Assembly (NCBI GenBank): GCA_037367355.1 | Contig: CM074698.1 | Coordinates: 2,480,001-2,544,000 of the forward strand | Origin: Neoscytalidium dimidiatum | Lineage: Eukaryota; Ascomycota; Dothideomycetes; Botryosphaeriales; Botryosphaeriaceae | Length of the DNA: 64,000 bases | Reading direction: 5' to 3' | Shown here: in pieces, positions 46,944 through 57,557 of the stretch | Position numbering within the stretch: position 1 is the stretch's first letter | Layout: each line of letters starts with the position of its first letter | The notes under the pieces: generated by a model | Told to the model about the DNA's origin: nothing | Databases searched by the model: none | What the model saw: the letters and a program-made list of their open reading frames with translations, nothing else | Translations under genes and position numbers: made by a program

Positions 46944-48158
46944 TTAGACACCACTCCATCCTTTGCCGAATCCCTTGAGGACTCCAGCCACCGACGTCTT
47001 CGCGCTCCGAAGCATTTTGACGGCAGTCTCACGTGCGCGTTGAATCAGAAGGCGCCTCTGTATCTTTGCCGGTGACTCCTTGCCTCCAAGCGGGAACGCA
47101 TACCAGTCCCAGGCATTCGCCGGCCGAGGCGACAGGCGATGGCGCCTAGCCCGCCTCAGGCACTGGGGGCACACGACGACGAAGTTGGCCTCGCCGACGC
47201 CGATGCCGCAGTCGTCGCAGGACCTGACCTATTGGGAAACGTGCCATATCAATGCATTCCGAAAAAGTAAAATTTTTCTTTGGTGCGGGAGGAGAGAGAG
47301 AAGAGGGGGGGGGGACGAAATATATCTATTTCTCTTTCCCCCGGGGCCAAATTCTTTTTATAACTCACCAGACAATGCTTCAGATCGCTCCCCTCCCGCA
47401 GCCACTTCCTCGCGCCACGGTTCGCCTTCCAGAACTCGTAGGCGGCGTCGACGCGCTCGGCCATGGCCCGGCGGGCGCAGGGATAGCACTGGGCGCGGGC
47501 CTCCGAGTGGCGCATCTCGTACCACCAGTTCTCGTCGAAGTCGCAGTTGCACATGATGGTGCCGAAGGGCAGCTTCTCGTAGCAGGCCTGGCAGTACCAG
47601 GTGTCGTGGATGCAGCGGTACTGGATCATGTAGGCGGCGTTGGCGAAGCGCGGGTCGTAGGTATTCGGCGCGACGCTGTAGAAGGCGCGAGCGTCGAGGG
47701 AACTGAAGCGGCAGCCCTGTTGGTTAACCATTTTAAGTGGTCTCTGGTAGTAGACGGGGAAAGGGGCGGGATGAAGACGGAGTTGCGAAGTGAAGGGGAC
47801 GGGAAGCCGGAATGAGATGTTGGGTACTTGCATTGCAGATGGTGTGCTTGCAAGTCTCGCAGACTTTCTTGTGGACGTGGTCGCAAGCAATCTTCTTAAT
47901 GGCGGCCTTGTCAGTCTGCCAGTAGGCGCTGATGTGGGGCTGGCTGCCACACTCTTTGTCTTTGCCCCATCGACTGCCGCGGCCCGTACAGGCAGTCTTA
48001 GTGATGAGGTTGTCGAAATTTCCCTCGGGGTAGCAGATGTCAACCCAGCTGGCGTCGCAGGTGCGAGCGAGGTTGTAGAGCTCGTGGATTTCAAGGTTGG
48101 AAGCCAGGCTGCAGAGGATTGGGTAGTGCGCAGTCAGGTCAGACAACTGGGGCGCCAT
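46944..48158 (-). CDS. Cys-rich protein with F-box-like N-terminus and CxxC pairs, unknown function
   Basis: Three exons: 48158-47832, 47716-47369 and 47228-46944; 319 aa. Exon 1 to exon 2 joins in phase only if the donor is GC (AAT|GCAAGT), a GC-AG intron; the second intron is GT..AG. The N-terminus (LPILCSLASNLEIHELYNLARTC-like text) resembles the helix pair at the start of fungal F-box-like proteins. Cys/His pairs occur throughout: CDHVHKKVCETCKHTIC, RCIHDTWYCQACYEKL, CNCDFD, CYPCARRAM, SCDDCGIG and VVCPQCLRR, so several zinc-binding sites are likely. The C-terminal part is basic (RRARRHRLSPRP). Similar-looking hypothetical proteins are common in Dothideomycetes. The function is unknown; a substrate adaptor for ubiquitination is one possibility. 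Confidence 0.78.
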
Positions 48159-48878
48159 GGTGGTTCAGACGGCGTCCCGCAGGCACGAAGTCGCGAGTAG
48201 AGGAAGCTGTACAGGAGTAGATGAGGTCGCAGATTGTGAAGGTGAGCCTTGTGCGGGAGGGCTTTGAAGGCGCGGAACACGGACAGTCGCTGCAAGGGTC
48301 CTTGCACGTGCACAGGATGGGAAACAGTGCACGAGCTTTGCAGTACATCTGGCGGGCTGTAAGCGCCTCACCACGGATCCACAGGAAAGTGTGAGGGTGG
48401 TAGAAGCATAGTGACGGAACATGAGCGAGACAGCGCGTGCGCACCATGCGTAGATATCAAGCAAGGTGAAGCAAACAACATAGAGTGATATTGATTATTT
48501 AAACAAGTGAGGAGGGACAGGTGCTACAATAGCATTCAAGTTTTAGATGACCTCAGTAAGAAGGCAACCGCGTGCCTGGCTAGGCCTGCTCTAGAAAAGC
48601 TGTCGATGGACAAAAGGGAGCGGAGGATGGTTCGGCGAGTTTTGATTGCTCGCGGGGTGAGTCAACCGATCGCACGTCATCCGGCGGCGGCGACGGCGGG
48701 GCGGGGGGACGTGCATCGCATTGGCCCCATTTCTTTTTCTTCGGCGTAGGAACCTCCAAAACCTTCCCATCCCCACGCTTCGCACCTCACCTCCCGTGGC
48801 TCGCGGCATGGAAAGTGTCTCGACACAATCTTACTCGCCCTACTCCTCCGAAACTCCCATTCTCTGCTACCAATCGCC
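48159..48878. promoter_or_regulatory. Divergent intergenic region, Cys-rich protein / Met2
   Basis: 720 bp between two divergent starts; both promoters should be here. The stretch 48620-48880 is pyrimidine-rich on the plus strand near the Met2 start (CTCACCTCCCGTGG, CTTACTCGCCCTACTCC). No specific site could be assigned. Confidence 0.45.
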
Positions 48879-50669
48879 ATGACTGTTCCCACGCAGACCA
48901 ACGGTTCCTACAAATATGGTGCGCACCCCCGCCGCTCCCACTACGAGTCAAACCACACCCATTGGGCGGCAATTTGCTGCGGAGTAAGGAGGCGAGCACT
49001 CCAGAGTTCGGTAGCTGGGCTGTAGAGCTGCTACACGTGCAGGCGGCTGTTCAGCTTCTGTTGCGCAAGCTTCCTGAACACGCTTCTCCGTGCATGACTA
49101 TCCCAGATGACTCCGCCCCCACTTCCAGAATATGAGCTGACCAAAAGGCCTGTAGAAAGAGTGACTGAGCAGCCTGAGAATCCATTCTCAAAGCTCATTC
49201 CCGACCAGCAAATTGCCATTGTCCCATCCTTCACCCTCGAATCAGGCGTTGAACTGCTCAATGTCCCCGTCGCCTACAAGACCTTCGGCACCCTCTCGCC
49301 CGCTGCTGACAATGTTATGGTAATCTGCCATGCTCTCACCGGCAGTGCCGATGTGGGTGACTGGTGGGGCCCGCTGATGGGCGGCCCCGGAAAGGCCTTC
49401 GACATTTCACGCTTTTTTGTCGTGTGTCTGAACAGCCTAGGAAGCCCCTATGGCAGCGCAAGCCCTGTAACGAACAAGGATGGTGATCCGGAGAAGGGAC
49501 TCTACGGACCAGAGTTCCCGCTCACTACAGTTCGCGATGACGTGAACCTCTTCAAGCTGATCCTCGACGATCTTGGCGTGCGTCAGATTGCCGCAGTCAT
49601 TGGAGGCTCCATGGGCGGCATGCTGGTGCTTGAATTCGCCTATTTCGGCAAGGACTATGTCCGAACTATTGTCCCAATTGCGACCTCTGCTCGCTACAGT
49701 GCCTGGGGCATCAGCTGGGGCGAGGCCCAGCGTCAAAGCATCTACAGCGATCCCAAGTACGACGACGGCTACTATGCCTTCGAGGACCCCCCGTCCACCG
49801 GATTGGCTGCTGCCCGCATGTCTGCTCTACTTACTTATCGCAGCCGCGATTCCTTCGAATCCCGCTTCGGCCGCAACACGCCGGATCCCTCTCGCCCGCA
49901 GAACATCAATCGCATGCCGCATCCTGCAGCCTTTATGAATGAACACTGGGCAATCCACAACGAAGGCCACAAGAACGCCCGCTCTCCCCGCAGCTCTCGC
50001 CCCGGCAGTGCCATCGACCTGTCCGCCATAGGTGCTACCGTCTCCTCGGGCGCAAAGACGGACGGTGAGAATAGGAGTGCGACCTCCCCCACCCCTCCTA
50101 CCAATCTCACCGGACCGATTCGCAACAAGGCCAAGCGCACACCCACTTACTTCTCCGCGCAATCGTACCTCCGCTACCAGGGCGAAAAGTTCATCAAGCG
50201 CTTCGACGCCAACTGCTACATCGCGATCACGCGAAAGCTGGATACCCACGACGTCTCGCGTGGCCGCGTCCCGGAGGATGACAGCAACCTCGAGTCTTCC
50301 GTCGCCTCCCTCCAGTCGACGCAGTCCGCCTCGAGACTACGCACAGCCCTCTCCCAGATCGCCCAGCCCACGCTTATCCTGGGCATCCAGTCAGATGGCC
50401 TCTTCACATTCGCCGAGCAGGAGGAGCTCGCTGCCAGCATCCCGAACTCGGTGCTCAAGACGATCGATTCCCCCGAGGGCCATGACGCCTTCCTGCTCGA
50501 GTTCGAGCAGGTCAATGGACACCTGCTGGAGTTTATGAACGAGCACCTGCGCGATATCATGGAGAGGAGCCCGAAGGAGCTGCCCGTCAAGGGCGACGGC
50601 GACGGTTTGGGCGTTACCAAGAGCAGCACGTTCGGCGAGGCAGAGGTGGAGGACATCACAGCTTGGTAA
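48879..50669 (+). CDS. MET2: Homoserine O-acetyltransferase
   Basis: The preferred model has a 40-nt first exon (48879-48918, MTVPTQTNGSYKY) spliced to 49129-50669, giving 526 aa; the acceptor CTTCCAG follows a strong pyrimidine tract. The simpler alternative is a single exon from ATG 49107 (520 aa), differing only in the first residues. The enzyme acetylates L-homoserine with acetyl-CoA, the first committed step toward methionine. It has the alpha/beta-hydrolase MetX fold: CHALTGSADVGDWWGPLMG, NSLGSPYGSASP, the nucleophile elbow GGSMGG (Ser168 in the 520-aa numbering), Asp430 in GIQSDGLF and His459 in PEGHDAF, plus SYLRYQGEKFIKRFDANCYI. A Ser/Pro-rich disordered insert of about 60 residues (KNARSPRSSRPGSAIDLSAI onward) interrupts the domain, as in other fungal Met2 proteins. 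Confidence 0.94.
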
Positions 50670-51280
50670 GGAGCAAAAACACATCCATATCCGGCGAAAG
50701 GGCTCAATCTGTCGATTTTCGTATTGGCCGAAGGCGTCTCTGCGTGCGTGTTGCTTCCCCCCCCCCCCTCCCTTTGCACTGAGGAATGAAATGAGGAGCG
50801 GGTGTATGAGTCGACTTTAGACAGAGGGATACGTCATAGACATATCGTGTGCAAAGACGAGACGAGACGAGAAAGAAAAGCTAATCGATCTCTTTACTGT
50901 CGCTTTTATGACTTCCAATCGCGCGGATACCAGTCATCGTGACGTGCCGTTCATACATGCATGCCATGCTCTTGAGACTTGGAAAAGGAAACAAAATTCA
51001 AATAAAATGGGGGAGTTTAGATATGTGAAGTGAAGAAAAGGCCTTCTCCCCCCCAGTCCATCAATCCATCCATCATCCATCATCACAACCATGTATACAC
51101 TAGTGGAACATGCCATCCTCCCTGTCGCCGCCCCATCCATCCCGTCGCGAGACCCAACAACCAGGTGTCTCCCACCTCTACCGCCTCTCCAAGTCTCAAG
51201 GTAGTAGACCTCATGCCGAGCGTGACCTTTCCAGAAATCGATCCTCAAGCCCAAGTCACTCGCCCTCGCTCACCAGGAGA
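50670..51280. other. Convergent 3' spacer
   Basis: 0.6 kb between the stops of Met2 and Vps17. It has a C-run at 50757-50767 and CAT/ATC-rich sequence at 51056-51085. It should hold both 3' UTRs. Confidence 0.5.
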
Positions 51281-53195
51281 TTAAAACGTCGTCGTCGCCA
51301 GCCGGCTCGCCGCGTTCCGCGCATCCACCCTATCGTCATCCTCGTCGGCCGCGAGCACGCCCTTGAGGCCGGCCTTGGCGCCGCTGGTGGCTCGCTTGCG
51401 GTGCAGGACCTCGCCCTCGCTCTCGTCGTCGTCCTCCTCCGGGACGGGCGGGGCGTTGAAGCCGCTGGAGATGCTGCGGTTGAGGCCGTCCGGGCGGCGG
51501 GGCACGCCGGACCAGGCGTCGCCCTTGGGGCCCTGGGAGGAGGCGAGGCTGGAGCGGCGGATCTGCGGGTGGGCCTCGCGGCCGAGGCGCGACAGGCCTC
51601 CCGATGAGTCGATGGCGCGGATGTCCGGGCGGACCTGCTCGAGCGTGGCGAGCGTGCGGCGCTCCGCCTCGATCTGGCGCAGCACATAGTCGCGGATGGC
51701 GGCGCGCATGTCGGCGGAGGTGCGCGCGAACCACCGGCGCCGCTCCTGAACCAGGTTCGCGGTCACGCGCGCACACTTGGTGCCCAGGTATTGCTCGTGG
51801 CTGCGGGCCTCGTCGAGCGCCTGGATAGCTTCGTCGACCTTGTCGCGGCGGACGGAGGAGCTGGCTTTCAAGCGGTCGGCGGCGGAGAGCTTGGAGCGCG
51901 TGGATTGTTGCGCCTGCAGGAGCTCACGGAGGAGAATGTGCCTGTTCGTCAGGGTCTCTTTCACGATGAAAGCGTCGTCCGAGTGGTATCTGAGCGGGTC
52001 ACCGAGTGTGGTAGCTTCAGCGGTACCTTGAGCCGCATGATAGTCGCCGACGGCCTGGATTACCTTGCCCATCCTGCGGTAAGCATTGGCGAGGCCCGAG
52101 TGCGTCTCCTGAACATGCATTTGAGCGAGCTTCACCCCGAGGTCTCCCTCTGCGAGGCCAAGAGCTTTGGAATGTTAGCATTATATCCGCCAATTGAAGT
52201 GCAAGCATGGTGTCTGGGCCTACCTCTCCGACTCTTCACTACCTTGTCAACCTTCTGGCCTGCTTCCATGGTATGTAGGTAGAACAGCTTGACAACGGGC
52301 CTGGCCTCAGCCAACTCTGGCGTGTCATCCGGCGGGGGGGCAAACTGCTTGATATACTTCCTCCGGACACCAGTAGCAGGCTGCTTGCGCCTGACGACGG
52401 GGCTGTAGCCAAAGTCACTCTCCACAAAGAATACCATCTCTTCGTCGCGCATGAGCACTTCGTTGGTGCAGACAATATTCAGCCATCTTTGTATCGAAGC
52501 CTTCACACGAGCCTCGTCCTCTTCGGTACCTACACCGGCAGATGTGACAGCGGGGGGAACGGCGGGTACGAAGGCTTCAGGGTTCGCTGAAATGAGATGC
52601 TCCTGCAGCTTCACGAATTCGGAATGGAGGCGCCTGACATCGCGGAATTGGGTGGTACGGAATTTGGGAAGGTTTGTCTAGAACATGTCATGTTATTCGG
52701 GCAATCGCTTGGAGGCGGCGCAGTAAGCCTTACGTAGACGTCAAATCGCAAGATGGGATCTTTGCGGCCGGTCCGCTCGAGGCCAGTGACTTTGGCGTGC
52801 AACTTATAATGCGGAACGTTCTGGCGCTGGCGCTGGCTGCCGTGGTAGCGCTGGGGCTGCTGGTGGTGGTGGTGCTGCTGCTGGTGGCCGTGGGACTGCT
52901 GGGCAGGCGATTGGGCATGTTGCTCGTGTTGGTGTTGCTGCTGAGGCGACTGCGGCTGATCATGGCCGTCCGGGGCGCGGAAGCCCTCGTGGTGCTGGGT
53001 GCTCGGGTGGCCTTGGCTGGGTTCGTCGGCGAAAGGCTGCTCGGTTGCGGCGGCAGCAGTAGTATCGGCGTAGGGCGATTGCGGCGGGAGGGGTTCTGAA
53101 GGCACGTCTACATTCTCGCCAAAGGTGGTGCGGTGGGCCTGGGGCGACGAGGCCCAGGGCGACGAGTCTGCTTCAGCAGCGGCCGAGTAGTCCAT
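51281..53195 (-). CDS. VPS17: Retromer-associated sorting nexin Vps17 (PX-BAR)
   Basis: Three exons: 53195-52734, 52677-52224 and 52164-51281; 599 aa, in phase. Vps17 pairs with Vps5 to form the membrane-bending part of retromer, which returns cargo receptors from endosomes to the Golgi. The N-terminal 120 residues are disordered and rich in Gln, His and Pro (a run near residues 100-125). The PX domain (about 130-240) contains KVTGLERTGRKDPILRFDVY, NLPKFRTTQFRDVRRLHSEF, DEEMVFFVESDFGYSP and KQPATGVRRKYIKQFAPPPD. The BAR region follows (ANAYRRMGKVIQAVGDYHAA, VKETLTNRHILLRELLQAQQ, ADRLKASSSVRRDKVDEAIQ, YVLRQIEAERRTLATLEQVR). The tail SGGLSRLGREAHP and the C-terminal RVDARNAASRLATTTF are typical of filamentous-fungal Vps17. 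It is divergent from Mef2 across 241 bp. Confidence 0.96.
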
Positions 53196-53436
53196 TTCGC
53201 CGCGGGAGAGATTGTTGGGGAGGGCGTGCGGAGGAGAGGATGGATGTGCGGAGAGTCGCGAAGCTGGAGGTGCTGGAGCTGGTCTTGGCTGACAGGCCGC
53301 AACATCGACCCTCGCCCATCCCTGCCTAAACCGGCCTAACCCCGTCAAACATCTTCATCCGCCAAACATCCATCTATCTATCTCTTCTCTCTCGCTCTGT
53401 GTCTCCCTCTCCGCCCACGCTGCCTGTCTCATTGGG
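53196..53436. promoter_or_regulatory. Short bidirectional promoter region, Vps17 / Mef2
   Basis: Only 241 bp separates the two divergent ATGs, so the genes must share or overlap promoter elements. It contains a CT-rich tract (53365-53435, TCTATCTATCTCTTCTCTCT) immediately upstream of the Mef2 start. Confidence 0.55.
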
Positions 53437-56372
53437 ATGATCCTGACTCACGCATGGCGAGCCAGCCTTCGAGTCCGTAATGTAGCTTGCGCGCGAGCTT
53501 TTCATGTGTCCGTCTCGCGCCACGCCGCCCAGCCCGGCACCCAAGCCCTGGAAATTGCCCTCCATCGCACCCGCAACATCGGCATCATAGCGCACATCGA
53601 TGCAGTAGGATCCGCCTTGGTGCGCCGCTTCTTCGTGTATTGATGCAGTCCAGGGTAAAACAACCACCACCGAGCGCATGCTCTACTACAGTGGCTTTAC
53701 CCGGCGACTAGGAGGTAGGCCGATTTCTCTGCTCTTCCGCTGTCTTGACTTCGCCGTTCTTAAGCTCGCATATTGCCCCTCTCCTCCAGTTGTCTATCCT
53801 CCTATCATTTGGCCATTGATCTCTCCTTCTCTCTGTAAACTTACTCACACTCGGTCGAGATGTTGACGAGGGCTCCACCGTCACGGATTTTCTACCGGCT
53901 GAGAGAGCCCGCGGAATCACCATTCAGTCAGCAGCGATATCGTTCAATTGGCCACCAGTGTCTGCTACACCGGGCCAGGGTTCGAGTACGAACGCCAGTG
54001 GCAAACCAGTGCTGCCAAGATCAGCAACGTCGCACAACATCAACCTGATAGACACTCCTGGTCACGCGGACTTTACCTTCGAAGTTCTCCGGTCTCTCCG
54101 AATCCTAGATGGAGCCGTGTGCATTCTTGACGGCGTTGCTGGCGTAGAAGCACAGACGGAGCAGGTTTGGAAACAAGCCAACCAATACCGGATCCCCCGC
54201 ATCATCTTCGTCAACAAGCTCGATCGCGACGGCGCTGCTTTTGAACGCACTATCAAGGAAATTGGTGTGCGTCTTCATGGCTGGCCTGCTGTCTGCCAAA
54301 TCCCTTGGTGGAAGAATGGAACCGGGAAGCTGGTAGGCGTTGGCGATGCCGTGAATTTACGGGGCATGCTCTGGGAAGAGGGTGGAGATGGCAAAACCAT
54401 CAAGATGCATTCTCTGCACGAGCTGGAGAATGTTAATTCGCCGCTTGCGGAAGAGCTTAAGAAAGCAAGAGTTGCGCTTGTCGAACTTCTGAGTGAGCAT
54501 GACGACGAAATGGTGGAGAAGTTTCTGGAGTACGAGGAGGATCACCTCGCTATCCCAAGCGTAGAGATCATCGAGTCTCTCAGAAGGTGCATTCTCCAGC
54601 ACCCGCAAAAAGTCATTCCAACATTCGCTGGCGCCAGCTTCCGCAATATTGGTGTTCAGCCTCTACTGGACGCCGTTGTAGACTTGCTGCCATCTCCTGA
54701 AGAGCGCCCTGATGCCGAGGTCAAGTTGGGTTCTGCTGGAGGCAGCCTGACCGATCTGCTGGCCGGAAAGCTCGCTTTCGCAACTGCACAGCATAGCAGT
54801 ACAAAGGATAAGAAGAAAGCTGTCACTAAGTCGAGTTCACAAGCCACAGCCCTCGTTTCCAAGCTACAAGCTTGCGCTCTGGCCTTCAAAGTTGTCAACG
54901 ACAATAAGCGCGGTGTGCTGGTCTACGTCCGCGTGTATTCCGGCACATTGACCCGCAACTCTGTCTTGTTCAACACCAATCTAGGCCTCTCTGAAAAGGT
55001 TCCGCGCTTGCTTAAAATGTACGCCAATGACGCTGTTGAGGTAGACGAGATTCCCGCAGGTCAGATTGGCGTGATTCCAGGTCTCAAGCACGCCCGGACA
55101 GGCGACACTCTCATCCTTTACACTGGCGCTCATCCTAAAATTGGACCTCCTGCACCTATCAACAATCTCCAGCTTCGTCCAATCGCTGTACCGCCTCCAG
55201 TGTTTTTTACGAGCGTCGAACCGGACAGTCTTTCCGAAGAAAAACATCTGACCGACATGCTCTCCGTACTTCTTCGTGAAGACCCCAGCCTACAAGTATC
55301 CCTTGACCCGGAAAGTGGGCAAACCCACCTAGCTGGCATGGGGGAGTTGCACCTCGAGATTGCGAGCGACCGACTCCTCAACGACTTCAAGGCCAAAGCC
55401 TCGACCGGTGCCATTGAAATCGGTTACCGTGAAGCCGTTACCAGCCCGTCCACCACCTGCACCGAGTCTTTCTCTCGCGAAGTTGCCGGAAAAGCAGCTC
55501 GCGCTAGCTGCACCGCCAGCGTCTCCCCTCTCGATCCAGCCTTCCCCCCTTCTACCAACGAAGACGACCTCCACACCACTCTCCTGCCTCTGGACTCCCA
55601 AAACACCCTCCTCATTCACCACCCCACGCTCGACACCACCGGCACACCCACAGCCTCCACCGACGCAACCTCCCTCCCCGAAACCCTCTCCTGGCCCACC
55701 GTCCTCTCCGCCCTCCAAACCGGCGCCTCCGCCGCCCTCGCCCGTGGCCCAACCCACCGCTTCCCCCTGCACAGCACGATCGTAACCATCACGCTCGATC
55801 CTTCCACGCACACCACGCCGGACACGACGCCCGCCGCCCTCTCCGGCGCGGCGCGCCTCGCCGTCGCAGCCGCCCTGCGCGACGCCGCCAGCAAGAGCGG
55901 CGCCGACGGCAACGCGCTGATGGAGCCCGTCATGCGCGTCACCATCGCCGTCAACGAGAGCGACCTGGGCGCCGTCGTGCACGACATCAGCTCCGCCCGC
56001 GGCGGCTCCGTCCTCTCGCTCGACACCGAGACTTCGACCGCGCTGGCCGCCGACGAGGCGTCGGCGCCTGCTCATGAAGAAGAAGAAGAACTCACGCTCA
56101 TCGACCCGGCTAAGATCTACGCCCCGCCGGATCCGTTCGGCAGCAGCGTGGGAGGAGGAGGAGGAGGCGGCGGCGGAGGCGGCGCGGCGCACGACCGGCA
56201 GCGGCAGATCACGGCGCGCGTGCCGCTCAAGGAGATGGTCGGGTACCTGCGACACCTGCGCAGCCTGACCAAGGGCCGCGGCACGTTCGTCATGAGCGTC
56301 GATCGCTTCGAGCGGGTGACGGGGCCGCGGCTGCGGGCCCTGTTGGGCGAGTTGAGGGGAGGCGGTTATTGA
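53437..56372 (+). CDS. MEF2: Mitochondrial ribosome-releasing factor 2 (elongation factor G2)
   Basis: Three exons: 53437-53604, 53654-53714 and 53860-56372; 913 aa, in phase. An N-terminal basic mitochondrial presequence ([20 protein letters not shown]) precedes the G domain. GTPase motifs are G1 [14 protein letters not shown] (joined across intron 1), G2 [21 protein letters not shown]3 DTPGHADF and G4 [10 protein letters not shown]. The translational-GTPase domains II-V follow, with [16 protein letters not shown] in domain III. EF-G2 works with the mitochondrial recycling factor to split ribosomes after termination. Domain IV carries low-complexity inserts ([20 protein letters not shown] and after), and a run of about a dozen Gly lies just before the domain V strand [19 protein letters not shown]. 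The length exceeds the roughly 780-870 aa usual for the family, explained by these inserts. Confidence 0.95.
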
Positions 56373-57557
56373 GCAGTGTTGAGGGTTCTCGTAAAAAGCG
56401 GTAGCTCGTTCCCCGAATTGGTGGCTGCTGCATTTGTATGATTATGATGATGAAGAAGGAGGAGAAGTAGCGAACCATGTATTCGTACGATACGGAGATA
56501 TGTATTCCCTGTTCTTTTATTTTACGTAGGATGGAAAAGAGAAAACCTCACTTCCCACAGCTCATATCGTCAAAAAAAATTTGAAATCTTCTGCATCGTC
56601 AACTGTCTCTCACCGCTCCGCCGAGACTACATTTGCTCTTCTTCACTCTCGTAGGATCAAAGCTCCTTAGAGCCTCCAACCCCAAAAATAAGGAAGCCAA
56701 ACCGTTAAAAGGGGTCTAGCGCTGAGATTTCAAGGCTAGAAGAGTACATGACATTTTGAACACAGCCGCTTTGAGCATTTTTGTGTCTCTGCGAAGGTAT
56801 TCATTCCGAATTCAAAAGTCTGATTCATGTTCTTGTTCGGCGTTTTCTGACCTAACAGGCTTCGGATGTCATTAGTCCGACGTGAGGTAAGAAAAATCCG
56901 CTAAAGCGACTCTTTAATGTCTTGGCTTTCGTCATTGTTGTGTCGTTTTTCGATTCGACCAGTGAGGGGCAGACATCCCAATTGCAACAGTTTTTCTCAT
57001 AATTGTTGAAGAAATAAAGCATGGCATTGGCAAAAGCAGAGAACTTTTGTTCGTCATAACCGCATACATCCTTTTCCTGAGTAAGTAATTACTCAGACCG
57101 TCGCCGTCATTAGAGAAGTGGAAAGGTGTTAGTAGTACAGGCGTGAGAAGGGAAAGAAGTAGCGAAGAAAAGCCTCGATCCATTCCCCGTTCGCTTAAGG
57201 AGATAATTGGAAAAAAGAAAAGGGAAAAAGAAGGGACTTTGCAAGATTATATTATTCAATATTTCTGTCATCGTGTTGTTGCTTTTCGCCATATCCCGGC
57301 CTGCCGGGCATGTAAAAGTCGAAAATCCTTTACCCATCAATCATGAGGAAGAAGGTTCAAAGAAAGACGACTTTCATGCCTGTCGTGCCTCGCTCGAACT
57401 CCTCCAAGTTGTGAATCAAGAAAAGCAGAATCGTAAAGAACTTTTCCCATTCCTTGAAAGACCTCGTGCAAAAGAGACGTGATCGTTACATAAGTGGGGA
57501 AAAGGTGTGAGTGAAAGGACGCCGCTAGATACGGCATCGTGATTTCCAGGAAGATAT
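56373..57557. other. Convergent 3' spacer, AT-rich
   Basis: 1.2 kb between the stops of Mef2 and the RRM gene. Several A/T runs occur (56571-56580, 57200-57240), and TTTTATTTTACG near 56515 is a plausible 3'-end signal region. No gene seen. Confidence 0.5.

Noticed and set aside
55329..56255. 308-codon open frame antisense to Mef2
   Set aside because: A Gly/Val/Glu-rich shadow of GC-rich coding sequence; no start context or domain.
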